The translations under genes were made by a program, and so were the position numbers. The notes beneath the pieces are model-generated. The model was given only the letters and a program-made list of their open reading frames with translations, was not told where the DNA came from and ran no database searches. From Sitta carolinensis (taxonomy: Eukaryota > Chordata > Aves > Passeriformes > Sittidae), in assembly GCA_032173965.1 (NCBI GenBank), contig CM063290.1:5035501-5099500 (forward strand): a stretch of DNA of 64,000 bases. Reading direction: 5' to 3'. Of the stretch, positions 36,501 through 48,667 are shown in pieces; position 1 is the first letter of the stretch, and the number at the start of each line of letters is the position of its first letter.

Positions 36501-37889
36501 TGATGCTCTTTGGGGTTTTTTGAACCTGTGATTTTGGATACCTGCTTATTTATCTCTGACTATGGCTATACTCAACCCAAATTTGCCTTTCATTCAGCTA
36601 ATTTGGATATAAGCACACACTTGAGGGTTGGGCTCTGGGCAGCCCCGTGTCTTGGCAGAGGGGAAGGGTGGAGATTTTGGTAATATTCCTGCAAAATTGG
36701 GTTGGGCAGCAAAGCTCAGGTGACCAATGCTGATCTCTTGTTTAGTGTGGTGTGAAATCTGGAGGCAGCTCATCCATGGTCATCCATCTGCCAGAGACTG
36801 GGAGTTGGAAGGGATGGACTGAGAATCCAGCCTGCTTTGACCTCCTCAGACATGAGTCAGTCTTAGCAGAGCTTTTAAATCTTAGTTTCTCCCACCCTTA
36901 AGAAAAATAGTGAGGATTAATTAACACTCTTGAATTTATGATATTCATGTTAGGTACTAATTAGCATTGTAGATACAACACACACTTTGGTATGAAGTTT
37001 TGCAGAAGTGAATCCACAAGTGCTGCTTGTTTAAAGTTTTTTAGCTCCCAGTTGATGGCTGTTTCTTCAGAAATGCATAATGACCTAACAAGTGCCTTTT
37101 TGAAAGAACACATTGCTGTTGTTACATGCTGGTTTAATATGAATATCTTTTGAAAACAAAAACACTCTTCTCACTGATTTTTTTCCCTGCAGTCGAAGTG
37201 TGGGCAAGTGGACACTTCTTGATTTAGCATGCAATTATTAAAAATCAAGACAATATCCTTTTAATTACACACAAGAAGAGGAGCAGTTATCACAAAACCT
37301 AGTGCTAAGAAGATAAACTTTTTTCTGAGAGTGGCTGCCTGTTTTCTGAGAGTGTTCCTGCAATGAACCCCATGCTTGATGAGCAAGTACCTGTGGTCTG
37401 TAGAAATGTTGGCTGAGTATTTAACAGGATTGTCCTTTTACTTTGCCTGCAAGGCAAGATGTAGATTTCTGTGCATAGACGCAGTTATTGAAAAAAGACT
37501 CGCAGATTGTTTCTTTCCTCTCTAAGCATTTGGGGATAGAAGCAGGAATAGGAACCTCAGTGGGTGTTGAGTGGGGAGGAGGGAGGTTTGGGGTTGCATG
37601 AAGAACATTTTCCATCCTGAGGTGCTCAGAGACATTTGAGGATCATGGTTGTCAGGACCACTTTGGAATCAGAGAGGAGTTTTCTAGGAAAAAGAGCAGT
37701 GTTTCATTCCTCAGTAGAAGGACTCCCCATGATCTGATATTGGAGTCAGTAAAATGCTGGGAGGTATTTTGTGTGTTTATATTAAAACATTCAGCAGTTG
37801 TCAAACTTTATTTTCTTAAATTCTATTACTTTTCTCTCGTACAATTACATAAAGGAAGGAGGAGGAAAACCCCCAACATTTCTCCCAGT

Positions 37890-37942
37890 GAATTTAACAC
37901 TGATAAGAATGAATTTAACACTATTTAACACTAATAAGAATG
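37890..37942. repeat. Short tandem duplication
   Basis: A GAATTTAACACTGATAAGAA unit is followed by a second GAATTTAACACT start, then a TTTAACACTAATAAGAATG copy. This appears to be a two- to three-copy local duplication with small changes, consistent with replication slippage. Confidence 0.75.
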
Positions 37943-39912
37943 TTTCACAATTAGGAGATTTTCTTTATGTAGCACCAATCCAGACTAATGATGGGAATGG
38001 AACTTTTCCCATTCATCTCAGGAGTCCTCAATCTATCCAAAATGTAAAGGTTAATCATTGCAATCCAGTGAAAGGTCCTGAACCATACCAGCAACTTTTT
38101 CTAAGGATGAGGAAACCTAGACAAAAATGACTGTCCCACAGAGACAGGGTTTAGTAGCAGTAGAGTAAAGTGATTGTAAAATCAGAGAACTCTTGGGTTG
38201 GAGCCCAAATATTGTGTTTTAATCTGTATTTGTGGTGAGTAGCTATAGATATAGGGCAAGGGGTGAATTCTCCTAATGCAGCTATTAATCACAGTGCTTC
38301 ACAGATCACAGCTCCCTTTTCTCTACCAAGTGGTTTCTGCAGGCAAGTGTATTAGATGAGGATGAGGCAAATGCCTGTTGATTAAGGGTTGATCTTGGAG
38401 TTCAAGTCGTCATCACCATGTTCTTTTGCTGTATGATTGATGAAGCTCAACTATAATTAAATTTAAAGCCATAGATTTGGCAAGGAACAATATCCATTAA
38501 CTGGACTGATGTCATTTTATCTCCTGTGATTCATTAACAAGTGGCAGTGTGTGTTTCCTACAGTTTACCTGATGTCCTAGGACACTAAAGGCAATGGTAA
38601 AGGTCCTGGGACATTATGTTTGTTTATTATCTTCATATCAGAGAAGATGTCAGTTTAGGTTTGACTAATTTTTGGCTGTTCACAGAAGAGCCATAATGTT
38701 CTTAGAAGGTTTAGTATTCTGTTTATGATTGTTTAACATTCAGCATCAATGATTTTATTGCACAGACGTTGACATTTTACTCATTATCACTTTGGTGTTC
38801 ATGCCAGGTTCTTGCAAGAAGTGTATTTTATGCCAGGTGCCAAATAACCTTTTGTCATCCTGCTGAATGAGGCACTGCTTTTGTCCTACAGTCAAAAATT
38901 ACATCCAGATCTTATGAACATTAAAAAATATCCATCTTCTCTTCTGCCTTCCCCTCTGACACACACACAATTTGGCAAGGACTAACAGTACTTCGGAATC
39001 CATACGTTCTGCTCAAAGTGAGAAGAGACATGCCCCTCATTTCTAAAGATCATCTCAGGCCAATTAAAGACCTGTGTAAAGGAATAGATTTTTTCTGATT
39101 TATCCAACACTTGGCTCTAAGGATGATGACCAGACTGTAGAGTCATGAGGGCTGCTTAAGCAAAAAATGTGTTAGATTTTGGGACTTGAGGAGGTTCAAG
39201 ACATATAAAATTTTGCCTATAAATAGCTGTGTGCACTAAACCCACCCCTAAGGCTCCATGTGCCAGAATGTGTAGGCTGATTGTTCTGAGTCATGCCTTC
39301 AAAAAGAAAAGCCAGAAAAAAAGAACATAAGACAAACCTGTAAATCCTTTAAGTAATTCAAGAATTATTTATGTTAAATTATCATACATTTGCAGGATTA
39401 CACATCTGCATTTTTCTTAACACACTCAACTATTTTAAACCTAGCAGCTAATTCCTAATTTGCTTTCATATATTCTTTGTAAAGGCAAAGAAAAGCTTAA
39501 GAATTCTTATGTAAACTAGATCATTCCAGTGCAATAATTTTATTACTGCAATCCATTACACAGCACTTTGGTGATAAAGGAGTATATCTTGGTAAAGCAA
39601 ATCTGGGAATTTGTGAAGCGTTGTGGGAGGGGGCTATTTTGTTTTAAACCTGTTTTATTAGCTTCCCTTTCCACTTGGCTTTATTCTAAATAAAATGAAG
39701 TGGGGAAAGAAACCTTTCCATGTATAAATCAACATGCTCTTTTTCTCTACTTAATTCAGCCAAGGAAATGACTTAAATACTCTTCTATAGTACTTTACCG
39801 CATTCCAAGAAAAAAAAAATTATGATGCAAATACTACCATTTCTTTCTGCAATAAACCTGTCATGGGATTTGAGTTATTTGCTTGCCCTTTCAGAAAAAA
39901 TAAAATCATTGT

Positions 39913-39930
39913 AAAAAAAAAAAAAAAAAA
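39913..39930. repeat. A18 homopolymer
   Basis: Eighteen consecutive A, directly visible, with no recognisable retrocopy body 5' of it. Confidence 0.9.
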
Positions 39931-40228
39931 TCAGAAGACCTTAACACAGAATGCAGACCTGATTCATTACAAATCCCACATCCCTGTTTCTTAGCAGTTG
40001 ATCCAAGTTTAGAAAACCCTCTCCTCAAATCAGGGTATAACCTAAAGTTATGAAGCAAGAGGCTTGGCTTCTGTAAATGGCTTTACTTAGTGGAAATCAA
40101 AGGAATTAGATAAAGTAAGCCCAGCTGAGGGTCTGATCATACTGGCTGCATTAACATTTCTGTGTCTTACTTTGATCTCCCACCTTTGTATTTGAAATTT
40201 CCTTCAAACTTAACTCCTTGCTCCTCTG

Positions 40229-40310
40229 GGTTGGTTTTTGTGGTTTTTTTGGTTTTTTTTTTTTTTTTTTTGTTTGTTTGTTGTTGTTTGTTTGTTTGTT
40301 TTGGTTTGGG
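40229..40310. repeat. T/G-rich low-complexity tract
   Basis: Runs of T interleaved with GTTTG units (GTTT and GTT repeats). Frames on both strands here (Phe/Val-rich on +, Lys/Asn/Thr-rich on -) are repeat translations. Confidence 0.9.
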
Positions 40311-40739
40311 GTTTATTGTATATATTTTGTAATTCTATCCACAAGGACAGTTTCTCAACTGTTTGGGTGATATCTGTCTGTTGTCCCCAATTCTGTCCTT
40401 CCAAACAGAGGAATTTTCCTGATATTCCAGTGTGGCTGTGGTCATACCTAGTCATTTTCCACATGTGTATGGATCATGTACACAGCACTGTTAATAGAAA
40501 TATTAATTCCTAGATAGCAGCTATAATCTACACCTATGGAAGCATCCTGTTTTACTCAAAGTCCTTGCCCTAGAGAGTTACAAAATGCTATGTGGAGATG
40601 ACCACAGACCAAAGGGTTACCTGAAATAATCTCTCACCTTCCTGCACGATGGCAAGGAAACCCTGCAATTTCCCTGGCATGAATTAAGGAACCAGCATAC
40701 AAGTTTTAAACAAATGCATAGCAATGCTGAAGCCAAGGC
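40311..40739. other. AT-rich non-coding spacer
   Basis: No gene or named repeat was seen between the T/G tract and the GC-rich patch. Confidence 0.5.
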
Positions 40740-41224
40740 TTTATTTCCTTTTCCCCTCTCATTTTCTGTTAATATTTTCTGGAGGGAGTTCTCCTTGTCC
40801 TGTCCCTCTCCTGGCCCCATCTCCTTTGCTCCCCATCCCCTGGAGGCACTGGGATCTCCCAGCTGTGCCCAGCTCAGCCTGTCTCCCTCCTTCCCCCCTC
40901 GCAGCCAGGCAGCCCGGCCGGGCACGGTGCCCTGGGCAGGGTTTGGGCTGGGAGGTCTGGCACACACAGCCAGCTCTCACCACGAGCAGGGCTGCGGGAG
41001 GGAGATGTGGTTTTGTTTCTCTCCCTGGTTTTGTGTGTGTGTGTTTGTTTGTTTGTTTGTTTGGCTGCTCTGCTGCCATCCCTTCTGCAGAGCACAGTGA
41101 CTGCTCACCCCACAGCTCCCCAGCTGCAGGCACAGAGACTCTGTGAGGGAACAAGGAATAAAACACACTGCCCTTCCAGCTGCCCCTGGTGAGAGGGGCG
41201 AGAGCACAGCCAAAATGCCACCAC
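40740..41224. other. Pyrimidine- and GC-rich patch, unassigned
   Basis: This GC-rich, C/T-skewed segment gives long overlapping frames in several registers (128, 140, 116 and 155 codons on both strands). None has a domain; Pro, Ser and Leu on + and Gly, Arg and Lys on - reflect composition. A GT/GTTT microsatellite lies inside. It ends in an ACACAC run at the insertion site of the adjacent LTR. An older repeat or non-coding exon is possible. Confidence 0.35.
41032..41063. repeat. (TG)n(TTTG)n compound microsatellite
   Basis: About five TG units run directly into about five GTTT units; directly visible. Confidence 0.93.
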
Positions 41225-41228
41225 ACAC
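41225..41228. repeat. Target-site duplication (left) of second solo LTR
   Basis: ACAC abuts the TG end of the LTR and is repeated at 41652-41655. The site is an ACACAC run, so a chance match is more likely than for a complex site. The terminal inverted repeat of the LTR supports the same boundaries independently. Confidence 0.65.
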
Positions 41229-41651
41229 TGATGCCTGAAGTTTTTAGCTTTTATGTTTTTCCGATCCTGTACAGCATTAGTGTGTAACTCTGAACTCCAT
41301 AGTGTTAGTGAGCTCTCTGAGTTTGGTCAGACAAAGCAACCCTTCCAGGCCTGAGGAAGGTCACCCTCACAGACTCAGGCCTCGAAAAATGTAAACAAAA
41401 ATGAACTTGGAGGAGCAAACTGGGGGAATGTGACTTCATTACTTGAAGCTGTAATTGGACAATTAACCCCTGATACGCAAATGGCCAAACTGATATCTGT
41501 ATGAAAAACCCGTGACCATTGTCCATCGTGGTTGTAGTCTCTGCAAGGCTTTGCACTGCCCAAGGTGTATCTGTTGAAGGCCTTTAATAAATATCTACTT
41601 TATTCTCTAACTCTGTCTAGCCTCTGTCTAGGTGGCCATTCCAAGGCATCA
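41229..41651 (+). mobile_element. Solo LTR of an endogenous retrovirus (423 bp)
   Basis: The element starts TGATGCCT and ends AGGCATCA, a perfect 8-bp terminal inverted repeat with TG...CA ends, flanked by ACAC on both sides. AATAAA at 41586-41591 is followed by a CTACTTTATTCTCTAACTCT block and GTCTAGCCTCTGTCTAGG, leaving a U5 of about 60 bases. I recognise this R/U5 texture from songbird LTRs, though I cannot name the family. No internal retroviral sequence or partner LTR is present. A 4-bp duplication is typical of gammaretrovirus-like (ERV1) integration. It is non-coding; the short frames inside (for example 41305-41556 -) are incidental. Confidence 0.85.
41586..41591 (+). promoter_or_regulatory. 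LTR polyadenylation signal AATAAA
   Basis: AATAAA sits 60 bases before the LTR end, the position expected for a retroviral poly(A) signal. Confidence 0.65.
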
Positions 41652-41655
41652 ACAC
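41652..41655. repeat. Target-site duplication (right) of second solo LTR
   Basis: ACAC matches 41225-41228 and directly follows the CA end of the LTR. Confidence 0.65.
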
Positions 41656-42509
41656 AGCCCCAGGAGAGGCTTCTGAGCAAGGCAGGGGCCCTCAATGTGC
41701 TCCTGCAAGATTTGCCTTTCCAGAGCTTTGATAAATTCAGAAAGGGATTTAAACATATTTAATCATTGTGATTGCACAGACAGTCATGTACAAAAGCCTT
41801 CTGTGATGAGAAAAATAAAGGTTTTCCTAGGTAAGTATTTGAAATCCATTTCTGGTTGCCTGCGTCGATACAGCACAAAGGGGTAGGGAGCCATCAGGTG
41901 TCAGCAGCACTCAAAGGTACAAACAGTCCTCATTTACTGCAGCCTAAAATAGGGTTTGTCCTGCAGAAGAGGCAAAATCCATTATCCCATCATCAGGAAG
42001 GGCATCTGTCCACACTATCCTACAAGGCAGGAGCTTCTGTGCCCGTGGTTGATGGGTGCTGGATGTCCAGAGGGGTCTCTAGCCATGTGAAAAGAGCAGG
42101 TCTAGATTCTTGCAGGCAATGCAGGACCAGTGAAAACCAACCCGAATTACTTCACTGCAGGACCACTGTGATCCCCAGTGTCCTCTTTTCACCTTTGTAT
42201 CCTGGTTGTAACTAATTGGATCTACTTGTCAAGAAGATGGAGCTCTAATTACTCTGGATCTAAATTCCCCTGGAGGGTGACTTCAGAAGAGCTCTTCACT
42301 CCTGTGAAGCATATCAGATCCGTAACCTTTCCTTTAGTCACACCTGGGCTAGTGTTGATTTTTTCTTTGCCTGCTTTTACATTGGTTTCTAACACCTTGA
42401 ACTCTGCAGTGGCACTGCATGCTTAATAACAAAATTTTAGAACCTGCTGACACATTAGAGCTTATTGTCTGTTGGTTTATAACACTGCTAAGTTCCTCCT
42501 CCTCCAGGT
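41656..42509. other. Non-coding spacer between LTR and old LINE
   Basis: No supported gene. A textbook splice-donor string (AG|GTAAGT) lies at 41829-41836 but no convincing exon precedes it. Frames at 41856-42215 (119 codons) and 42178-42426 have no domain. The CR1/L3 remnant may begin somewhat earlier than annotated. Confidence 0.45.
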
Positions 42510-43480
42510 GGGGCTTTGTCAAATGTTTTCTGGCAATCTAAATAACATCTTTGACATTTACTGCACCCCTTTGCCAGGCGAGGCAGTAACAGGCTCAGTG
42601 AAACCTGAGTTACTGAGGCATGACCTGAAACAATATTAGCTGTCCTTGATTATGTTCTGAATTTTCATGCTCCCCTCCTCCCCAGCCCCGGTGTGATCCT
42701 TTTAATGGTTGTCTAAGACTTGCTTGACAACTAATGGGAAATGAACTGACTGGTAATTTCTTGCTGTGTGTCTGCTTGGCCCCATGCCAGTCTCCTGAAA
42801 TGATGGTACTAAATATAAATTTTCATTACACCTTCTTCAATGCATCGTGCTTACTTCACGTAGTACTTTTAGATGAGCGTTGTTCAACTCTAGTCTCTTA
42901 TGGCTTTTAAGAACAACAATCTGGTTAATTGACAGTTTGGGTATCATCACCTTTTCTTTTAACTCCTCACCATCCTTTCCCTGTGTTGAGTCTTAGGCAA
43001 CTGTCTGCACTCTTCAGCTGTAGAGATAGGTACAGGAATAATTGTTGTATTGCGTTCCTGCTCCTTTACACTACATCACCTTTCTTGCCTGTCAGTTGCT
43101 GGGTGTATAATTATGCTGAAAATATCTTCTGGTATTAGTTGAGACGCTTTGCACTATTTGATGCTCATTTTTCAATTTGGCTTTCTCAAGTATTTTTGAT
43201 TGCTTCAGGCTCTTGTTATAATTTACATAATCCTCCTGTAGTCTGGATGCCTTCTACCTTTTGACACCGTTATTTTATCCTTGATACTGTTTTCCTCATC
43301 CTTTGCTTCTGCACACCAGCCCCAGTTCCCATTTGTGGCACATTCTGTAAATATTTTATTAGAACAAGCATAGCCTGTAATATCCTTCCTTTACTATACT
43401 TGATTTTCTGGGCTCTATTTAATTCACATCAATTTTCTTATATTCACTTCTCTGAAATCTACTCTTAGTAAAAGCCCATT
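42510..43480 (-). mobile_element. Decayed CR1/L3-type LINE (reverse-transcriptase region)
   Basis: Read on +, the blocks GGGGCTTTGTCAAATG, GAGGCATGAC, TAGCTGTCCTTGATTATG and ACTGGTAATTTCTTG, then ATTTGGCTTTCTCAAG, ATAATCCTCCTGTAGTCTGG and TTCTCTGAAATCTACT, occur in the same order as the antisense strand of amniote CR1/L3 LINE open reading frame 2. This includes the segment encoding the reverse transcriptase C-terminal half ('gctttgtcaaaTGctttc', 'catgctgactgtccttgattat', 'gactggtctgtaatttcctgg'). So the LINE is on -. It is interrupted by many substitutions and indels, has no open frame and is probably very old. Boundaries and exact subfamily are uncertain. Confidence 0.65.
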
Positions 43481-46214
43481 ATTTTTCCACTTTTTTTTTC
43501 TTAGCATGATCTAATAAATATTTTGGGTATGCAGACATGGCTCGCTTTCTAAATCCACAAGAGCCTTCAAGGAAATGCTCTCTCTTCTCAATAGTCTATT
43601 TTTATTCAAAAACTAAAGTAAGGTGGGTTGCACATTAGGCTCTCTCACTGTCTTAAATCAGGAAATAATATTTGTTGCATGTGAACTACAGCTGAAAGTG
43701 GCATAGCTACCTAAGATAATTCCAGGTGATTTAAAATCCTGTTAGCTTTAAATGAAAGGCACGGTACAACAGTAGGAAGAATTTTTTTAAAAATTGGAAA
43801 CAGAGTTCACTCAAAGTAGGACAGTTTTCATACATCTGTTGGGATTAGATGAGCCACTACTATAGGAGTATTTTGTTAGAGCAGAGTATGGATTATTCCC
43901 AACGTGATGTGCAAGCAGCCTACTCTCATCTAGGAATATTTTACCACAGTTGCTGGCCATGAAAAATACAGAACTGTGCTGAGTTTGCTCCTAACCCTCA
44001 GAATCATATCAAGTTTACTTGTAAAGATAATTTTGTTGTAGATAATTAAAAAAATGTTCTAGCAAGGTAGAAGTACAACTCAAATAATAACACTGGCATT
44101 TCTTTTGCACAGTTCAAATCTCCTTGATGTTGAGGTTCTGGGGGATCTTAATAGCTCGTTTTTACAGCCAGTGTTATGCCTATCAGCAGAGAGAGGTAAC
44201 ATTTACACTGTTGTCACCGATGATCTGTGTTTTCCTTTGGTCTGCTGCACATTCCTGACAGGCCACTGAGTGTGTTCAGAGATTTGTATCTGAGATCTCT
44301 TCAGAAATTACTTTAATTTTGCTGTTTACTCCTGCAGAATATCATGCGCTGAGTGAAAGAAAGAATAATTTTAACTTCCTTTGTGAAATTTAGTGAAAGT
44401 TTGAGAACAAAACCCCTCAGAATTTGAAGTTACCATTAAATTAACAGCTTTAATGTCTTTGTAGAGCGCTGCTAACAGCTCTAATTCCTGAAACAGATCT
44501 GCTGTTTTCCTCAGTGAATGTTTGTGTTACTCCAGTTCGATGGTTGCTAGTGCTATTATTCTTTCAGATATGCTATTTTGAGGGATCTTCCCCTCAAAAA
44601 TGAATATTTTGGTATGAGACGAGGCAAAAAAAGCCAACCTAACTCTAAAGAGAATATACTAAGCTTGGTGCTTTTGCAGAGACAAAGGCAAAAGGGGAAG
44701 CAGGTGCTTTAGTCACTCGATGTTTGGTAGAGCTGTTTGTAGTAGCAACTTCCAAAATAATGAGGTGTCACTAAACTCCTGCTGATATGAGAGAAGGGCA
44801 AGCTTTGCCTTCTTTCTGTAATGAGAAATCAACCTTTTCCTGCCTTCCTACACTTCGTATTTTTCTGCTCTCTTCAAAACATTCTGTGCCGCCAAATAAT
44901 TGTTCTAAGTTATTGCCTGGGGATTTTTGTTATTTTTATCCCCCTCTCCTGTTTCTGTGGATAGAAAGCATATTCAGTACTCATCACCTGTCCACCCGCC
45001 TCTTCCTGTAATGTCACCTCAGATGTAAACCACCAGCAAGTGACAGGGCTTTGCTCATTAATGGTTTAGGTGGCCAATGATTTAATCACTTGACCCTCAG
45101 CAGATCAAGAATTCCATCAATGAACTGTGAATTAACTCCTATGTGCTCTACTCAATTTCCTTGTCTGTCTGTGGAAAACACATCTTTTTAATGAGGACAT
45201 AAGGCTCAGCTCTGCATATAAGGATCAGTGTTACACCTTTCCTTGAAGTGTGATAATTTTTTTTTTTTTCATAATTTCTTGTTTGCTTTGCCAGCTTTAA
45301 GCATGTACTTCTAGGGAACAGTTTTAATATTTACCCCAGTGGTTGAGAGCACAGTATCTTGAACAGGAAGATAAATTTTTTCTGTGCTACAAATGGGGAC
45401 TAATACACTATTTTAGAGTAATTGGATATGATATATTGCATGTGTCCCAATGTCTACAATATCTAAGTATTTTTTACATCCTCCTAAGCTATTAGGCAAA
45501 GTATTTTACAATGAAAGAGTGTTCCACAATTTAATTACACGTTTTGTACAAAATATTTCCATTTAACAGTTCCAAACTGTCTCTTCCCTTTAAGTATAAC
45601 CACTTTGGCTCAGCTCCCATCCCTAACAATGGGAGTGTCACATCAAGTCCCTAAGCGTTTGAAAATGGTTTTTTTGTCTCCATTTAGAAAATGTGTCTTC
45701 CACTCTTTATCCTGCACTCAGGATGTGCACTCAGGTGTTTAAATTTCTGGGATGGGCTCTGCCATTGTTTTCACAATGAGAGCAATGTAGTCAGCAGTGT
45801 TTTTGCCACAGTGTCTTTGCATTCCCAGCGTGGTTTACAAATCCCAGCACCCTTGCTAGAAGCCCAATTCTTTTTTGGTCTATTCTAGTTCATTAGGCCA
45901 GATTAGGAGACCTTATTCCTGACAAACCATTCACAAGCAAGTATTTTGCTACAGAAAACTAACTTGAAACTAATTCTTCATACGAAGGAGAGGAAAATTA
46001 TTTACTGTGCAGCTAACAGTAAATATGTCCCTAAATATGAAGGTACAGGTGATTTCCATCTCACTAGTTTTGAAGATTTTTATCAGACTGATCCAGTACC
46101 TCCATGAGGAGAGGTCTGGGTGGAAAGAGGAAAAGATCATCTTCATGTGCAGACAGAAAAGAATAATATCACAGAGAGATTTTTTTTTTTTTTCATTTAT
46201 CCTCATGCATTCCT
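43481..46214. other. AT-rich non-coding stretch
   Basis: No gene is supported. T-rich runs occur around 43491-43500 and 45257-45270, and T14 at 46180-46193. The 115-codon - frame at 45970-46317 crosses the T run and the start of a CR1 copy, so it is not credible as a gene. Confidence 0.55.
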
Positions 46215-46582
46215 GAGCCTGGACAAAAGGAGACTCGTGTGGGACTTTATTGCTCTCTGCAATTACCTGAAGGAAGTTGTAGGCAGGTGGGGGTTGGTCT
46301 CTCCTCCTGGGTAACAAGTTGCAGAGTAAAAGGAGACTGCCTCAAGTTGCTCTGGTGGGCGAGTGTGTGTTTGGATGGGATATGAGGGAAAACTTCTTCA
46401 CCGAATGGTCTTGGAAGCATTGGGATAGGCTGATGGGATGAGGGAGTCCTTCCCTGGTGCTGTTTAAATGTAGATGTGGCACCTGGAGGCCGGATTTTGT
46501 GGAGGATGTTGCAGTGCTGGGTTGGCAGCTGGTCTCGGCAATCTTGGAGGTCTTTTCCAACCTAAAGGATTCAATAATTCTG
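46215..46582 (+). mobile_element. CR1 LINE 3' fragment
   Basis: Blocks GGTGGGGGTTGGTCTCTCCT, GGGAAAACTTCTTCACCGAA, then AGCATTGGGATAGGCTGATG (family: 'actggaacaggctgcccag'), TGGAGGTCTTTTCCAACCTA and a decayed terminal ATTCAATAATTC follow the order of the avian CR1 3' end. It is 5'-truncated and more diverged than the 20.3 kb copy. There is no intact reverse transcriptase. It shares the GAGGTGGGGGTTGGTCTYTCC signature with the copy at 20335-20800. Confidence 0.9.
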
Positions 46583-48184
46583 CAAAAGAGAGCTGCCTTG
46601 GCAAATCAGGGTACTAAGGCAATACTATGCTGTTGCTAAGCAATAAGTAGACAGGTTTTGTGCAATTTTCTACCTTTGGATGGGTGATGTAACTGGCCCA
46701 GGTTTGTTATCTCACCCAAGTCATTATCTGGACCGTTAGTGGCAAGAGACAAGGGCAGTGAGATAACAGGAGTGTTACAATTAGTATTAATTGACCTAAC
46801 CCATCAAGAACACATGCCTTATGTTGTTTGTTTGATAAATCCTGGCTGCATGCTCCAGAATCAAAATGCAAACAATTTAAGGTATCACACTGCTCCTGAG
46901 ATGAAGCAATCACTCAATTTCAGATGCTAAAAAGGTAATAAGATGGCAGGAAGGAAAATAATTAAGCAAGGAAAAGGAGCTAAAGATGTGAAAATGTTTT
47001 AAGGTTCGGTTTTGTTTTCTTTTCAATGTAAGCACCTAAATGTTTCCAAATATTAAGAATATAAGGTTCTCTGTAATTTAGTAATGTCACAGGTTGGACT
47101 ATGTCTCTCTCTGACTTCATCCTTAGTGTATATTCAGACCAGAATATGCTATTTACCTTTTGCAAACCAGCATTATTTCTATTATTACATTTGCTGGTGC
47201 AGTACTACAAAGTCTAACGTACAACTTAGCAAATATTGAGTAAAATGGTAGTGATTCCAAAGATTATGGGCTCACTGTAGCCAGCGACAGGTAAAATGCA
47301 CATTCAGTTGGCTTGAATTGTTATTTGTTGTGGTTATTTGATCCAAAGGACTAATTTCAACTTTGACATGAGATAACCAGAGGGGTTTTCTTCCAGAACA
47401 CGAACATCAGAAGGGCTTTATAAATTGGGCCTGGAGTGCAATTAAAGCTTTTGGAGATACTAAGTAAACTTTCCACTTGGATGCTGAGCCGACTCCTTCT
47501 GACATCTGAGTATGCCTTTTGTGAGGCTCGTTTTTTTAGTAGGTCAAGAGATCTAAGCTCTAAATGAAGCAGGCTCTACGAGACACAGCTTTTCATCACC
47601 AGCGGGATCACGACCTTGCAGTGTATATTGAATTTAAGTTTAATACTGTAATGGATGGGACTTGTAATAAAAATTGCTAGATGTTTTGTGGATGAGTAAT
47701 AAAGAGTAGATTAGAGTACAGGACTTCAAGAGTCTATTCAAACAATACTGAATTTATACTATCTTTTGGCATTGCTTTTATGGTTTGGAAACCTTATGAT
47801 AAAACTCAGGCCTTGTCCATTATTTAATTACTGTGCTGCGTTTTTTGGTGTTTTCTTAGTAGCTTAATAGGTAGTTTGCATAAAATGCTACCACTGTTAA
47901 ATATCTGTTTGTGCAGCAAGGAACGCAGTGGTGTTCCTTCTGTCCTAATGTATCACTTAAATGGAGATAAAATAGTGATTACGCTTACTGTTTAGCACCA
48001 TAGACTTGGATTTACTTGCGTTTCCTGCTACATATGTAACCATTTTGGCAGACTCATTTAGGTCTTCAGAAGATCCTGGTACTTGCTGCTACGCTTCCTC
48101 TGACTTTAAGTGGAGTTTTATTTTATGGTCCTGTCATTAACCTGCTCATCCCTCAGCAGCTGTAAGTGTGAGCAATCCCTAGTG
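46583..48184. other. AT-rich non-coding stretch
   Basis: No gene or named repeat. Positions 47380-47640 have balanced composition without repeats, which might reflect conserved non-coding sequence, but I see no firm evidence. Confidence 0.5.
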
Positions 48185-48230
48185 GAAAAAAAAAGGGGAA
48201 AAAAAAAAAAAAAAAAGAAGAAAATAAAAG
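48185..48230. repeat. A-rich low-complexity tract
   Basis: A-runs interrupted by GGGG and GAAG; directly visible simple sequence. Confidence 0.9.
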
Positions 48231-48590
48231 TAAGATGTTTGAAGCCTTTAGGAGGGCATTAAGTGCTGTATGGCATATTTCTGTTGTCATGATGTCCAAT
48301 GTGGAGGTTCCCTGTAGTTAAAGGTATGAAGGTCAAGCAAGCAGATTGAAAATGAAGGATCTCAATTGCTGAATTTATTCTGGAGTGCTAGTGACAACGA
48401 AGCCTTCAGAATTGCACAGGAGAAATGAACTAAAACAATTACATGGCAATACAGATTCTTCAGATATCAAAGCTCACATGCTCATAGGAGATTTTCTTTC
48501 ATACTGGTTAAACACTGCTAAAAACCAGCAAGTTCTCCTTAAAATAGGTGCAACTTCCTTGACCTATACAGACAGTTGTATATCTTGTTT

Positions 48591-48591
<1 letters not shown>

Positions 48592-48667
<76 letters not shown>
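48592..48667. repeat. (TAT)25 trinucleotide microsatellite
   Basis: About 25 uninterrupted TAT/ATT units (76 bases). Frames through it give poly-Tyr on + and poly-Ile on - and are artefacts. It is likely to be highly length-variable. Confidence 0.97.

Larger units (their letters stand above)
33546..40228. other. Long AT-rich non-coding stretch
   Basis: No gene is supported. Minor features are a 13-bp direct repeat TTTTCTGAGAGTG (37321-37333 and 37342-37354), a local duplication of a TTTAACACTNATAAGAATG unit (37890-37942) and an A18 run at 39913-39930. Positions 34880-35170 and 36400-36540 have the balanced texture of possible conserved elements, but nothing decisive. Frames at 35582-35812 and 37798-38130 lack motifs. 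Confidence 0.55.

Noticed and set aside
40759..41226. 155-codon frame on - opposite frames of 128 and 140 codons on +
   Set aside because: All lie in one GC-rich, skewed patch with a microsatellite. Openness in many registers reflects composition, and no domain is seen.
41829..41836. Strong splice-donor consensus AG|GTAAGT
   Set aside because: No matching acceptor with a plausible exon upstream; such strings are expected by chance in 64 kb.
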